From NCBI RefSeq assembly GCF_004379255.2, contig NC_056048.1:1116001-1180000 (forward strand): 64,000 bases of DNA, read 5' to 3'. Source of the stretch: Salvia splendens. Its lineage: Eukaryota; Streptophyta; Magnoliopsida; Lamiales; Lamiaceae. Of this stretch, positions 23,741 to 34,496 are shown piece by piece (within the stretch, counting starts at the first letter, position 1; each line of letters opens with the position of its first letter). Under the pieces are notes generated by a model. It did not search any database, had not been told where the DNA came from, and saw only the letters and a program-made list of their open reading frames with translations. A program made the position numbers and the translations under genes.

Positions 23741-23794
<54 letters not shown>
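23740..23794. repeat. (AT)n microsatellite
   Basis: Pure AT dinucleotide run of about 50 bp just downstream of the pathogen-related gene stop codon. Confidence 0.9.
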
Positions 23795-23800
<6 letters not shown>

Positions 23801-24178
23801 ATTTTGCATTTTCTGTTCGGATTGATTTGAACTTATGTATATGTATTATGTGTGGCCTATTTACTTCTGTGTTCTTATGGTACTTTTTTTATTATTTTGC
23901 TTTCTTGCATTCGGGCTAAATAATAGATATGACGAGGACAGCCCCAATAACAAAACAAAATGTTTGATTTCTATAAATCTCATTCCATGTATATTTCGTC
24001 TAGTATTAATAGTTATTAGTAGTGGATGGTATAAATTTTATTTCAAAATTAATAATATGAGATAAAAAAAGAGAAAATATGATTGAAATAGATAAACATC
24101 TCTAGTAAAATTTAATAAATCGAATTAATCAAGGAAACAATTTGAAAAGTCGTATTAATAGTAACTAGTACTCACTCT

Positions 24179-24613
24179 GAAGTAAAGACATTTCACTTTT
24201 AGCGCTCTTTTTAAAAAATGATAGTAATAAATAATTAAAGTAAAGAAAAACTAAAATAAGAGAGAGAATAATATAGAGACGACTCTTATTTATATTATTC
24301 TCTTACTTACTTTTCTCTCTCTCTCTCCATTTTAACTATTTATTACTCCCTCCGTCCCAAAGAAGATGACCCCTTCCTTGGGCGGCACGGAGTTTTATGC
24401 AGTTTTATTTTGTGTGTTAGATAGAGAGAGTAAAGTAAGAGAGTGAGAATAAAGTAGAGATAAGGGTGATTCTATATATGGTAATGGGTCATCTTAGATG
24501 AGACAAACCAAAAAGGAAAGTGAGTCATCTTTAGTGGGATAGAGGGAGTATCATTTTTTTTCCAAAATGATTGCTCAAAATGAACTGTCTTTACTATAGG
24601 GACGAAGGGAGTA
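24179..24613. mobile_element. Stowaway-like MITE interrupted by a second MITE
   Basis: Outer left end tactcactctgaagtaaaga; outer right end (reverse complement) tactcccttcgtccctatag, pairing on through 'taaagaca'. TA at the ends. The interior is split at 24344 by another Stowaway-like element, so the outer element is the older one. The gap before it (23729-24178) holds no gene. Confidence 0.75.
24344..24550. mobile_element. Stowaway-like MITE nested in the previous one
   Basis: Terminal inverted repeats tactccctccgtcccaaaga / (reverse complement) tactccctctatcccactaa, followed by matching 'gatgac' / 'gatgac'-type subterminal sequence. TA ends. About 207 bp. Confidence 0.8.
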
Positions 24614-24976
24614 CTATTTTATTTTCATTTCATTAAATAATCAATCTCAAATTTTATGAACTTAGGACTGAATCTCAACCCCAAAATCGAATTAGGTTAT
24701 AAGTATAAAACTTGGTAGTTGCAAAATAATATATCATATTCACAACAATATTATATATATAGTACTAGCTATATATGGAGAAATCACATTATAATTCTGC
24801 ACTGAAATTCTAGCAAATAATTTCCTGTTCAAAATTTCTAAAATCCTGATCTAAAACACAAAATCAAGTCGTGCCAGTGTAACTATAGAAGCATGTCACA
24901 ATCCCCACAAAAATAAAATATAATCCATCTCTCGCCAATTATCCTATTTCCAAAATTATTCATATATTTAATCCAA

Positions 24977-25192
24977 ATGCAACGTTTCCCCACAATTTGG
25001 GCTGTGATTGTGGTTGCTTTGATCATCTCACCCCAAGCCATGCAAGCTAGAAAATTTTCATGCATGGAGAAGGTTCCGGAAAGTTCTTCGTCGTTCGTGG
25101 CAACTCCGGTTTCGTCCTCCAGAGCCCTGGCTGAGGAGCTCTTCGGACGTTACCGGGTTCGCAGCACGCTGGCACGGATCGTCGGAGTTTAG
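24977..25192 (+). CDS. Putative small secreted peptide precursor, 71 aa
   Basis: Single-exon ORF starting MQRFPTIWAVIVVALIISPQ. This is a classic signal peptide with a hydrophobic core at about residues 7-18 and a likely cleavage near AMQA-RKF (residue 24). The mature part is short, Ser-rich and then basic/hydrophobic, ending SRALAEELFGRYRVRSTLAR IVGV. Only one cysteine remains in the mature part, so it is not a cysteine-rich defensin type. The layout (signal peptide, variable middle, short C-terminal block) is that of plant post-translationally processed signalling peptides. I do not recognise the C-terminal motif as CLE, CEP, IDA, PSY, RGF or PIP. TATA-like tatatatag is at about 24754. Function unknown. 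Confidence 0.6.
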   Translation: MQRFPTIWAVIVVALIISPQAMQARKFSCMEKVPESSSSFVATPVSSSRALAEELFGRYRVRSTLARIVGV

Positions 25193-25379
25193 TGACGGGA
25201 AACCCTAGTCCTGGCGCTGGTCATCACTAACTGCTTTAGTTCATTAGTTGTATAATATACATAGATATTGGTCACTAAATAAGATTGAGTTGTGTGGATG
25301 CATTCATATAAGGTGGGAAGTGTGGAATATTTTGTATGCTTAGGCAATGGTATTATATATATATATATATATATATATA
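25193..25379. other. 3' region of the peptide gene and (TA)n tract
   Basis: Likely 3' untranslated sequence, ending in a (TA)n run (about 25352-25379) that marks the start of the repeat-unit array. Confidence 0.5.
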
Positions 25380-26079
25380 GGGGTTGTGATCAATTGAGAT
25401 TTTTTAGCCTAATTGAGAATTGAGATGCATTATTAGCCACTCATTTTTATTAAATGAGTGGTCCAGAATTTACCACATGGAAAATATTTTTACATTAATT
25501 AATTGTGAAAGGGCAGAATGGTAATTTCATCATACATTTTATTTAATAAATATTTTTTTATTTTTTTAAAAAAATTAAATTTTTTTTTCGTTTTTTTATT
25601 TTTTTATTATTTTTATTTTTTTTGTCAACTACATATACAATTCATGTCAACTACACACATATAATGTCAACTACATATACAATTCATGTCAACTGCACAT
25701 ATATAATGTCAACTACATATATGATTCATATCACCTATACACATATAATGTCAACTATAAGCTGTTGACATTTGATGTGCAGGGCTATTGACATTTGATG
25801 TGCAGGCTACACATCGTAGTTGCATCGCGTGAAAATTAAAAAAATTAAAAAAAAATTTAAAAAATTTTTTAAAAAATTTTTAAAAAAATAAAAAAATATT
25901 TTTTTTAGTTGTTGACATTTTAATACGAGTTGTTGACATTTGATATTCTGGCTATTGAAATGAAATGACGATAATACCCTTAGTTGATATAATCTACTTG
26001 TAGTTGACATTTCAAAATGAGTGGCTGAAAATGCATCTCAATTCTCAATTAAGCTAAAAAATCTCAACCTAACAAGACC
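25380..26079. mobile_element. (TA)n-flanked repeat unit A
   Basis: Starts gggttgtgatcaattgagat after a (TA)n run and ends with ctcaattctcaattaagcta...atctcaacctaacaagacc before the next (TA)n run. The inner ends 'attgagattttttagc' and 'gctaaaaaatctcaa' are inverted repeats. Inside is a minisatellite of ~20-25-bp units (gtcaactacatatacaattc) and T- or A-rich tracts. No transposase. Confidence 0.7.
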
Positions 26080-26098
26080 ATATATATATATATATATA

Positions 26099-26845
26099 GG
26101 GTTGTGATCAATTGAGATTTTTTAGCCTAATTGAGAATTGAGATGCATTATTAGCCACTCATTTTTATTAAATTAGTGGTCCAGAATTTACCACATGGAA
26201 AATATTTTTACATTAATTAATTGTGAAAGGGCAGAATGGTAATTTCATCATACATTTTATTTAATAAATATTTTTTTATTTTTTTAAAAAAAATTAAATT
26301 TTTTTTTCGATTTTTTATTTTTTTTATTATTTTTATTTTTTTGTCAACTACATATACAATTCATGTCAACTACATACATATAATGTCAACTACATATACA
26401 ATTCATGTCAACTGCACATATATAATGTCAACTACATATACGATTCATATCACCTATACACATATAATGTCAACTATAACCTGTTGACATTTGATGTGCA
26501 GGCTATTGACATTTGATGTGCAGGGCTATTGACATTTGATGTGCAGGCTACACATCGTAGTTGACATCGCGTGAAAATTAAAAATATTTAAAAAAATTTA
26601 AAAAAAAATTTTAAAAAATTTTAAAAAAATAAAAAAATAAATTTAAAAAAATAAAAAAATAATTTTTTTTTAGTTGTTGACATTTTAATACGAGTTGTTG
26701 ATATTTGATATTCTGGCTATTGAAATGAAATGACGATAATACCCTTAGTTGATATAATCTACTTGTAGTTGACATTTCAAAATGAGTGGCTGAAAATGCA
26801 TCTCAATTCTCAATTAAGCTAAAAAATCTCAACCTAACAAGACCC
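26099..26845. mobile_element. (TA)n-flanked repeat unit B, direct copy of unit A
   Basis: Nearly identical to unit A along its whole length and in the same orientation, separated from it only by a (TA)n run. Differences are few substitutions, small length changes in T/A tracts, and an extra copy of the 'attgacatttgatgtgcagg' repeat. Confidence 0.8.
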
Positions 26846-26865
26846 TATATATATATATATATATA

Positions 26866-27615
26866 GAGTCTCATTATTCACAAACCCACTCTTAAAGACC
26901 GAACCATACCAAATTAGGGTTTTTTGATCTAGTTTTTTTATGGATGAGAGGCACAAATTTATAATTTATTTTCACCTTCATCACGAGCCTATTTTAATTC
27001 ATCCGAAGGTAAATAAGTCATACAAAAATGTTACAAAGATTTAAATTCATTCCAGTAGGTTTTTACTTCATTCCAGTAAGTTTTTACTTCATTCCAGTAT
27101 GATTATTACTTCATTCCAGTACGTAAATGCGGTTTCGCCGTCGCGTGTCGTTCTTTCTCTCTACAATATCTATCACCACCGCCACAACGCTGATATGATG
27201 TAATAAACACATGGAATGATGCAATAAATTATTGGAATGAAGTATGTGAAGTCCTACTGGAATGAAGTAAAAACCTTATCCAATGAAGTAATAACGTTTC
27301 TGAATGAAGTAATAAACGCACTTGAATAAATTGCATTTTTTAATGTAAATAAAGTAAAAACTCAGGTCAATGAATTCAAATGAAACATATGTTGAATCAT
27401 TTCAAAACCTACTGGAAGAAAGTAAAAACATGTTGTAGTTTCAAGGTATTACGTACGGAATGAAGTAATAAATCTATACAATGAAGTAAAATAGGCTTGT
27501 AATGAAGACCGAAAAATTTACACAGCAGCACATCTCATCAAAAAAATTAGATCTAATGGCCCAGATTTGGTCTCTAGTTCGGTCTTTAAAATTGATTCGA
27601 CATTGATCACAACCC
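26866..27615. mobile_element. (TA)n-flanked repeat unit C
   Basis: Different interior from units A/B. Inverted ends: left 'aaagaccgaaccataccaaa', right 'tttggtctctagttcggtctt'. The interior is rich in repeats of 'cattccagta' and 'gaatgaagtaa'. Its right terminus (ttgatcacaaccctatatat) is the reverse complement of the left terminus of units A and B. Confidence 0.7.
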
Positions 27616-27634
27616 TATATATATATATATATAT

Positions 27635-27850
27635 AGGGTAATGATAAAATGCAAACTCATATATTGTACAAACTCCAAACTCTGATCTGGACCATTAGAA
27701 AATGTCAACCGATGACAAAATAGTAGCAACAGAAAATGCAAACTCATATATTGTACAAACTCTAAACTATGATCTGGACCATTAGAAAATGTCAACAGAT
27801 GACAAAATAGTAGCAACAGAAAATGTCAACACAGTGTCAACACAATATCA
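27635..27850. repeat. Unit D: ~106-bp tandem duplication next to (TA)n
   Basis: Two direct copies of a block with 'aaatgcaaactcatatattg', 'ctgatctggaccattagaaa' and 'gatgacaaaatagtagcaac', starting at about 27648 and 27754, directly after the fourth (TA)n run. Confidence 0.8.
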
Positions 27851-29214
27851 TACATAGACAAAATTTAAGAGATTTAAGAGGGGCAATTAGTGAAAAATTA
27901 AAACAAATATATATTATAATGTATAATTTATGTATATGTGATGAAATTTGAGAGGGGGCATTTGCCCATGCTAACTAGTAGCTGGATCCGTCCCTATATA
28001 CAATGGCGGAGCTAGAATTTTAACAGTGGATGCCCCAAACTATCACTGAATTTTTTGAGTGCTAATGACATCTTTAAGGTTCAGTGCATACGACACAGAA
28101 AAACTCGGACATGAGCAATATAAAAAGCCATACGTGAAAAAAATAAATGATAGAAAAAATTAACTAGTGAATAGATTTGTTAAAGCATAACATCGATTTT
28201 ACAAAAATATTATATGATATATTTTAATATTTATTAGATCAATAGACTATTTTTTATAATAAAGAGCATCACATTAAAATTGATTTTATTCTATACTTCA
28301 ACTATAAAATCAATTAAAAATTCAAATGATTTTTATAAAATTACTAGTTTAAAAAAATAATAAAAGTTAAGAATGTGAGAGTCCATAAAACATAAATGAA
28401 TATGAGAAAATCAACAAAACTTACTAACTAGAGAAAATAAAGCCACAAATGAACTACGAGCATAGCTTTTAAATCTATTTTACTAAAATTATATTTTACT
28501 ACAAGCATAATTTTACATTTGTAGAGCTAAATAATTCTTTATTATAGTCGAACTCTGCACCTTATTCTAAGTATGTTCCCATTATTACAAGAAAAAGGAG
28601 ATTTCATTTCTTTAGCCTTTTTTTTGTCATTGAATCTGTCCCTGAATAATTTGGGCCCAGTTCAAATTTTGTGTCCATTATGGGCTATATAAGCCCATAG
28701 TAATTGTCACGAAGCGCCGTACTCTATTTTTAATTTGTGACTAAATTAAGAAATAGCTATAAATTACAGAAACTTACTTCTAAAATACTCTTTCCATCCG
28801 TCATTTAAAGTCTTATTTGCACTTGGCACATATTTTAAAAATTATTTAATTTTAAGAAAATTCGTAGAAAGAGCTACTAGAATATGAATTTAAATTTATA
28901 GTACAAGAATATTAGTTTTATACTAATATGTATATGTAATGATTTAATAGTTTTATATAGGTTCAGCTACTAAAATAGAAAAAAATTATAAAAAATTTAA
29001 ATCACATATTGAGGTAGTAATTTTTAAGTGACGTAACAAATGGAGGTAGTAATTTTTACGTGACGCGGCAAAAATGAATTTAGGACATTATTATTGGGAC
29101 ATAGGATATTATTTACGGATGTTATTTTTTGTATAATTTCGGATTAGCCCATCAAATAGATTTACCTATTTATATGGCACATAAAAATGCATACAAGTAC
29201 ACTAGAGGGTGTTC
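27851..29214. other. Intergenic with decayed transposon ends
   Basis: Contains phrases common at plant transposon ends (ggatccgtcc at about 27984, ggcggagctagaatttt at about 28006) and a possible decayed Stowaway MITE at about 28796-29051 (tactctttccatccgtcatt / gttacgtcactt with ggaggtagta). No gene recognised. Confidence 0.35.
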
Positions 29215-29404
29215 GGTTTATAAGATTGTATCCGAGATTAAATTTGTATAGTGATTGGTTCATGAGATTCAACCCTATAACTCAATTCTAGATGAATAAT
29301 CATGCGATAATTGGTCATTGCTAACGTCCTATGACTAAAATAATCTCATAACTCAATCCTAGATTGTATCTAAGTATTATTTTATCTTGGAAACCGAACA
29401 TCAC
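29215..29404. mobile_element. MITE, 190 bp, CTA target duplication
   Basis: Ends gagggtgttcggtttataag / (reverse complement) gtgatgttcggtttccaaga, flanked by CTA at 29212-29214 and 29405-29407. TIR sequence and 3-bp duplication fit a Tourist (PIF/Harbinger) type MITE. Confidence 0.65.
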
Positions 29405-29529
29405 CTACAATTACAATATACACTTACCATCCTACTAGCAAAATTGGAAGCTACAAACACATTCCTTTAAACAAAAAAAATCCTAACCTAAAACCAAACC
29501 TAAGACCCCATCCAAGATCAAGATCAAGA

Positions 29530-30714
29530 TCAGCACAGATAAACTTGGCACTGAACAACACTCTTGCCAATCCGGAACCCCGGCGCGACGCTCAGAGCCA
29601 CGAGAGGCTCCGGAAGCAACATGGCGTCGTCGCTCAGGCTCTCCATGTAAACCTCCGAGAACCGGCTCCCCTTCCTCACTTGGAAGGCAGAGATCTCCGG
29701 CTCGGAGGATAGAGCCAGGCGACGCAGGAGCCACACGCGCTTCGCCATCTCGCTGAATGCTGCGAAGAAGGGCGTATCCGGGAGCCCACCGGATGTTATG
29801 TGATCCCTCTGGTCCAAGCTCCCGAAGAGAGACGCTTCCATCTTCGGGTGCACGAGCCTCAAATACTTCGCGCGACAGAATGCTGCGAACGGAGAATTAG
29901 GGCGGTTGAATCCATCGAACATTTTTTCGCACACGAAGGACTCGAACGCAAAACACTTATGGCTAGGGTTACGAAAACGAGCGGCTGGCTCGATCGCCTC
30001 GGCCGCTGCATCCAAATCCCAGCCAGCAGATACCATCTCTGTGATCAGAAGCCGCACGAAGGCTTCGATAGATTTCAACGCCTGCCGGTGGGACGATACG
30101 AACGTCTCGGGAAAGAAAAACCGCCCGCTCGAGCTCAGCCTCGTCTCGAGCAGCTTGTTAGCCTTATTAGCTTCGGAGAGCTTCTTTTTCAGAGAGGCGG
30201 TCTCCGAGTCTCGGTGCTTGAGCAGAGAGTCGAGCTTCCTGGCCGTGATCTCGTACATTTTCAGCGTACTCCTCTGCTCACGAATCTCGGATAAGAGCAA
30301 CGTCGTTCCTGGAGACGCCTCGTTCAGCTGTTTCTTCAAGTAAGCCTGCTTCAACTCAGACAGGTGCTTGAGCTCGGATATGACCATCTCGTCGGCCGCT
30401 TGGATTCCATCCGCGTCGCGAGGGGATTGCGCGAACTGCATCTCCGCGTACGCAGCTTTAACAGCAGACACTGAAGCAAACAGTTTTGAGAGGAAGGCTT
30501 CTTGGACCATCCGGCCATCGTGGCGAAGCTCCTCCTCGTCTTCGTCTTTAAAGGTCTGAACCTCGAAACCATCTTTCTCTGTCTTGTCACGAGACTTTGC
30601 CTTCTGAATACCGCCATCGTCTGGAGCTCCACCCGTGACTGCACGAACGTGCAAGACCTTGGCAATGGCGCGGGCTAATCTACCCTTTCTCGGCGAGCGT
30701 TCCACTGAATCCAT
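29530..30714 (-). CDS. DUF641 protein, GRAVITROPIC IN THE LIGHT 1 / IRKI-like
   Basis: Plant-specific DUF641 family (GIL1, IRKI), linked in Arabidopsis to light-modulated gravitropism and to receptor-kinase interaction. The biochemical role is unknown. Single coding exon, 394 aa from ATG 30712-30714 (MDSVERSPRKGRLARAIAKV). DUF641 core at about residues 65-185 (QEAFLSKLFASVSAVKAAYA, ADEMVISELKHLSELKQAYL). It includes predicted coiled coil up to about 195 (LKKKLSEANKANKLLETRL). The conserved C-terminal GIL1 half follows (EAFVRLLITEMVSAGWDLDA, YLRLVHPKMEASLFGS, EMAKRVWLLRRLA, GFRIGKSVVQCQVYLC). A splice acceptor (ttggttcag) abuts the ATG and a donor (ttg|gtaaaaatc) is at about 32097, suggesting a ~1.4-kb 5' leader intron. 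Confidence 0.92.
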   Translation of the reverse strand: MDSVERSPRKGRLARAIAKVLHVRAVTGGAPDDGGIQKAKSRDKTEKDGFEVQTFKDEDEEELRHDGRMVQEAFLSKLFASVSAVKAAYAEMQFAQSPRDADGIQAADEMVISELKHLSELKQAYLKKQLNEASPGTTLLLSEIREQRSTLKMYEITARKLDSLLKHRDSETASLKKKLSEANKANKLLETRLSSSGRFFFPETFVSSHRQALKSIEAFVRLLITEMVSAGWDLDAAAEAIEPAARFRNPSHKCFAFESFVCEKMFDGFNRPNSPFAAFCRAKYLRLVHPKMEASLFGSLDQRDHITSGGLPDTPFFAAFSEMAKRVWLLRRLALSSEPEISAFQVRKGSRFSEVYMESLSDDAMLLPEPLVALSVAPGFRIGKSVVQCQVYLC

Positions 30715-32600
30715 CTGAACCAACAAAAGTGTCTAAAATGAAGATGATGAACAATAAGGAGAGAAAATCAGCCACAAGAATTAGTCATAGTGAGAATCTT
30801 ACATAAACAACTTTAAAAAATCAAGAAAAGGGGACACAAAACTAGACAAAGTTCTGTAAATTAGTACTAACAAAAGCATGATTGTGGGAATAGACAACCA
30901 AATTGAAAAGTTAGGTAGAACTATTAGTCATAATATTCTACTACAGCATACAATGTTTGACCCTCAAATGATGTCTTTAATTGTCGTTGAAAGACAGCAA
31001 GAAATAGCAATGTGAACCAAATCTGGAATAAAATATATAGTACTATCAAGGAAGAACATGATTTAGTATAAGTGATGGAGACATAAATTTACAAGGGAAT
31101 GAAAGATCTTGTGCACAAATAAACTATAGTTCCGAGCAATTCATTACATATATGTTGATACAAAAAGGCTCGAGTTATGCATGTCTCAGGCAATATAGCG
31201 TTAACATCATGTCGTATATATGCATCTTAGATTGAAAACGAAAGCGTTAATCACCATCACCTTAAATAAAAATCTAACATAGATGCAACAAAATACATCT
31301 TTCAGTGTTTAATCAGTGACGACTACGGGTTGACACAAGAGACCGAAAACAGACTCATCGGCCCTTGGAATAGACTTATCAACTTGGCTTATAAGAAGCG
31401 ATAAAGTGTTCACATCGTGTCGAATATGCATCTTAGATTGAAAACGAGAGGGCGAGAGTGTAACGAGCCGATGAATCTTGATCCCTCGTTTTTCTCCATC
31501 TCCTAAAACGAAAATCTTACATAGATGCATCAAAATACATCTTTCAGTACACAAATCTACCAATACAAATGCAAGACATCCAATCCACCTAACAGTTTAG
31601 GTAACAACCATTTGGGATCAAATAAATATGATTGTCTCACCTAAAACAGAAAGAGCCATCCCCGGCTCACTACTCCCCGGTTAATTCACCCTAGTAAACC
31701 GGGTGATCCGGACACTAGCTACCACCACGTCAGCTAACAAGAATTCCTAGCAATCACTATCCAGAAAGGGACATAATTAATCAAGATTCAGCCATGATTC
31801 ATAACCTTCCAACAAGTTTTGATAAAAATCCACCACCCCACACACATCATTTCCAACGGATAAAAATAAAACCAGAGTCATAAAAGTAGCTCTCATCACT
31901 GCAGATTTTTAATCTGGACCCTACATTCTTTCACTCACGTGATTAAAATTCAAAGGGAAAACAAACAATTACACCAGGTGATCACGTGGCACTCACGTGA
32001 CAACACATTCCCAATTGCTCCACAGACAGAAAAATCACCACAACAGTACAAAGGTAAGTAAAGCAAGAAAAAAAAGGATAAAGATTAGATTTTTACCAAC
32101 ACCCAAAGCTTAATTTCGACTCCCCAGAAATCTTTAACCGAAAGAAGCTGTGGATTTGGGATTTTTCTATTGAGGAAGCGTGGAACACTAGAAGAAAAAC
32201 AAGGTGTTCAACCCCTGAGATCAAGAAACCTGAAAATTGTCAAAAGAAAAGACACATATACGCACATGAGCGTGTAGTGTGTGTATTTGTATGTATGGAC
32301 AGAGAAAGGTGGAATCTTTATGCAGAATATGATATTAGAAGCTCAGAAGAAAACAGGAAGCCCAACAAAATCCAGTGTTTAAAGAGTTATATTGTTAAAC
32401 AATGAAAAAAACTATCGCAAAGAAAGAAAGCGAAGAAATGGAGAAGTTTGTGTGTAGATATAGTTGCTCAAGATATGCACCTGCAAAGAAAATGGGTGAG
32501 TATTGGTTGTTGCTCTGAAAAGGAAGAGTTAAGAGTGACGAGCAGGTGAAGGGGAGAAGGCTGGACTGTACTGACAAAAGAAGCATTGGAAAGTAGAGAC
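30715..32600 (-). other. Probable 5' leader intron and first exon of the DUF641 gene
   Basis: No coding potential. The region holds an imperfect duplication: 'atgcatcttagattgaaaacg' followed by 'aaaatacatctttcagt' occurs at about 31220-31305 and again at about 31428-31545. The 5' exon probably lies between about 32097 and 32400. Inference from splice consensus only. Confidence 0.4.
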
Positions 32601-32800
32601 ATTATAACTAGAGTGGGGACAAATTCCTTATTTTGGAGACTTTTTGGACGGTTTTGTCCTTTTGCATTGGGAGTCGTGCTTGCGTGCGTCTGTTGCAGTG
32701 TGAGGTTAAATTGGTAAAATCGTGTTATGTCTGATAAACGCGGCTTTTGGACAGAACGGTGGGAATGGGCCAAGTCTAGTAGGGACTGCAGCTGCTCAAG

Positions 32801-32857
32801 TTTTTATTTTGTTTTATTTTATTTTATTTTATTTTATTTTATTTTATTTTATTTTAT
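32801..32857. repeat. (TTTTA)n microsatellite
   Basis: About ten near-perfect pentanucleotide units. Confidence 0.9.
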
Positions 32858-33339
32858 ACTCCAATTGTAACATTTTATTTAAATAAATCCAATGGGATTA
32901 CATCACGAGTAAAAGGTGGAATAAAATTCAACCTATAGATTCTACTTCCTCTATCCACATAAAATGGAGCTATAGAACTACGGTTTGAACTAGTGCCTGG
33001 GCAACCTGATTCGTTGATTGTCTTACAGACTTAAACAGGATCCAGAGATTTTTTTCAAAAGCTGACGACAATCTCCACCCACTATTCCAAAGATGGAATC
33101 ATCTTTTCTTTACATTTCTCACCGCGAGTACTACCGACTGAGCATTCATCTCGAATTCTATTTTTTTCCATCTCTTACTTTTGACCTAACTCCACATCTC
33201 CCTCAAGGTTAGGAGCTCGATCATAGTTAGTTCAACCAAGCTCCTCACCTGGCCACACATCTCCACCACCACCATCCCTTCAAAATCGCGAACAACCACT
33301 ACATCCAATCTTTCTCTATCCCTCAGTGGCGATCAATAT

Positions 33340-33558
33340 TACTTCCTCCGCCTGCGAATAGGAGTATCATTTCTTACTGGCACGAGTTTTTAGAAATGTT
33401 AAGAAAAGCGGATGGAAAAATATTAGTGAAATATGAGTCTCAATTGTATATATTAGTTTTAAATGCTATATGAGTGGAATGAGTTGGTAGAATGTGAAGC
33501 CTTTTTACCACTTATAGTAATTATAAACCGAGACTCTTATTTGTATACGGAGGGAGTA
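33340..33558. mobile_element. Stowaway-like MITE, ~219 bp
   Basis: Ends tacttcctccgcctgcgaat / (reverse complement) tactccctccgtatacaaat, continuing 'aggagt' / 'aagagt'. TA at both ends. The surrounding 32858-34496 shows no gene I can name. Confidence 0.75.
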
Positions 33559-34496
33559 CATTGTAGTACACCATTGTGTGGCTTCACCCACTTATCCTCG
33601 GAGTGAAGGCCCATGCTTCGAGCCTCTTATTAATTTAATAGAAGCACTTTAAGAAACCAATTTAATTTCTACCATCATTTGATATCTTTAATTTTATTTA
33701 CTCTATTCTCAATTTTGAGGGTTTTATTATATAAATAGGAGTGTGTAGGAACACAGTGACTTTTTTCCATTGGATTTTTGTTGTGGGGTTTTCAATTAGT
33801 CTTAAGCCAAGTTTGATTGTATTGATTTCGTACGACAACATAGTTAGGTATTAATTGATAATAAATGGTCTGAGGCGAAGATGGGCTTATTTTTTGTAAG
33901 CTTTTATATTTCCAACCCAAATCTTGTCCTCATTTTGTTTGACCTGGCTTGGCCCACTGGCCTGGACAAACGTGCTCGATCTAGCCCGGTGGGACATACG
34001 GCTGGGTCCGATCCAAAATAATGAAAAGTTCAGTGCGCACAGGTTGGGCCCACACGACCCACCTGAAAATTTTACACTTAAACCCCGTGGGCTCTGGGTT
34101 GGGCTTTCTAATTTTTCAGCTGGTAAGTATTCGTAACGCTAACCAGATGCAGCTCGATTTTCAGGAAAAGGGTTTTAGAGTTTAGGGTCGAGGAAAAGCT
34201 CATCAGGCTCAGATCAGGCCAGTCATTACGACTAGGGTAATTCGCTGTCACTATTCGAGATGTGCAGCACTAGGCAAACTCACTCTACCAGTGGACGATC
34301 ATCCCCAAAGGGGCATAGCTCAACATTTCGTTACGAGAATGATGAGTGGAGCCAGCAAGAAAACTGAAGATAAATAAAGAAAACTGAAGATAGGGAAAGA
34401 AAGAGTCTTCAATAGTTCGATTAGGGTTAGCAACGGGCCAGATCATTCCACAGTCTCATAGCTTGTCGTTTTTTTGCATTTTTACACCCAAAGTTA

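Noticed and set aside
26236..26487. Repetitive open frame (MSTTYTIHVN-type repeats) in unit B
   Set aside because: It is only the translation of an AT-rich minisatellite, with no start context or homology.
27607..27816. Repetitive minus-strand frame in unit D
   Set aside because: Translation of the ~106-bp tandem duplication; no evidence it is a gene.
29800..30343. Plus-strand frames antisense to the DUF641 gene
   Set aside because: Antisense shadows of a well-supported coding exon.
33924..34136. 70-aa plus-strand frame rich in Trp/Leu/Pro
   Set aside because: Looks like noncoding GC-rich transposon-type sequence ('gggcccacac', 'ggttgggc'); no family recognised.
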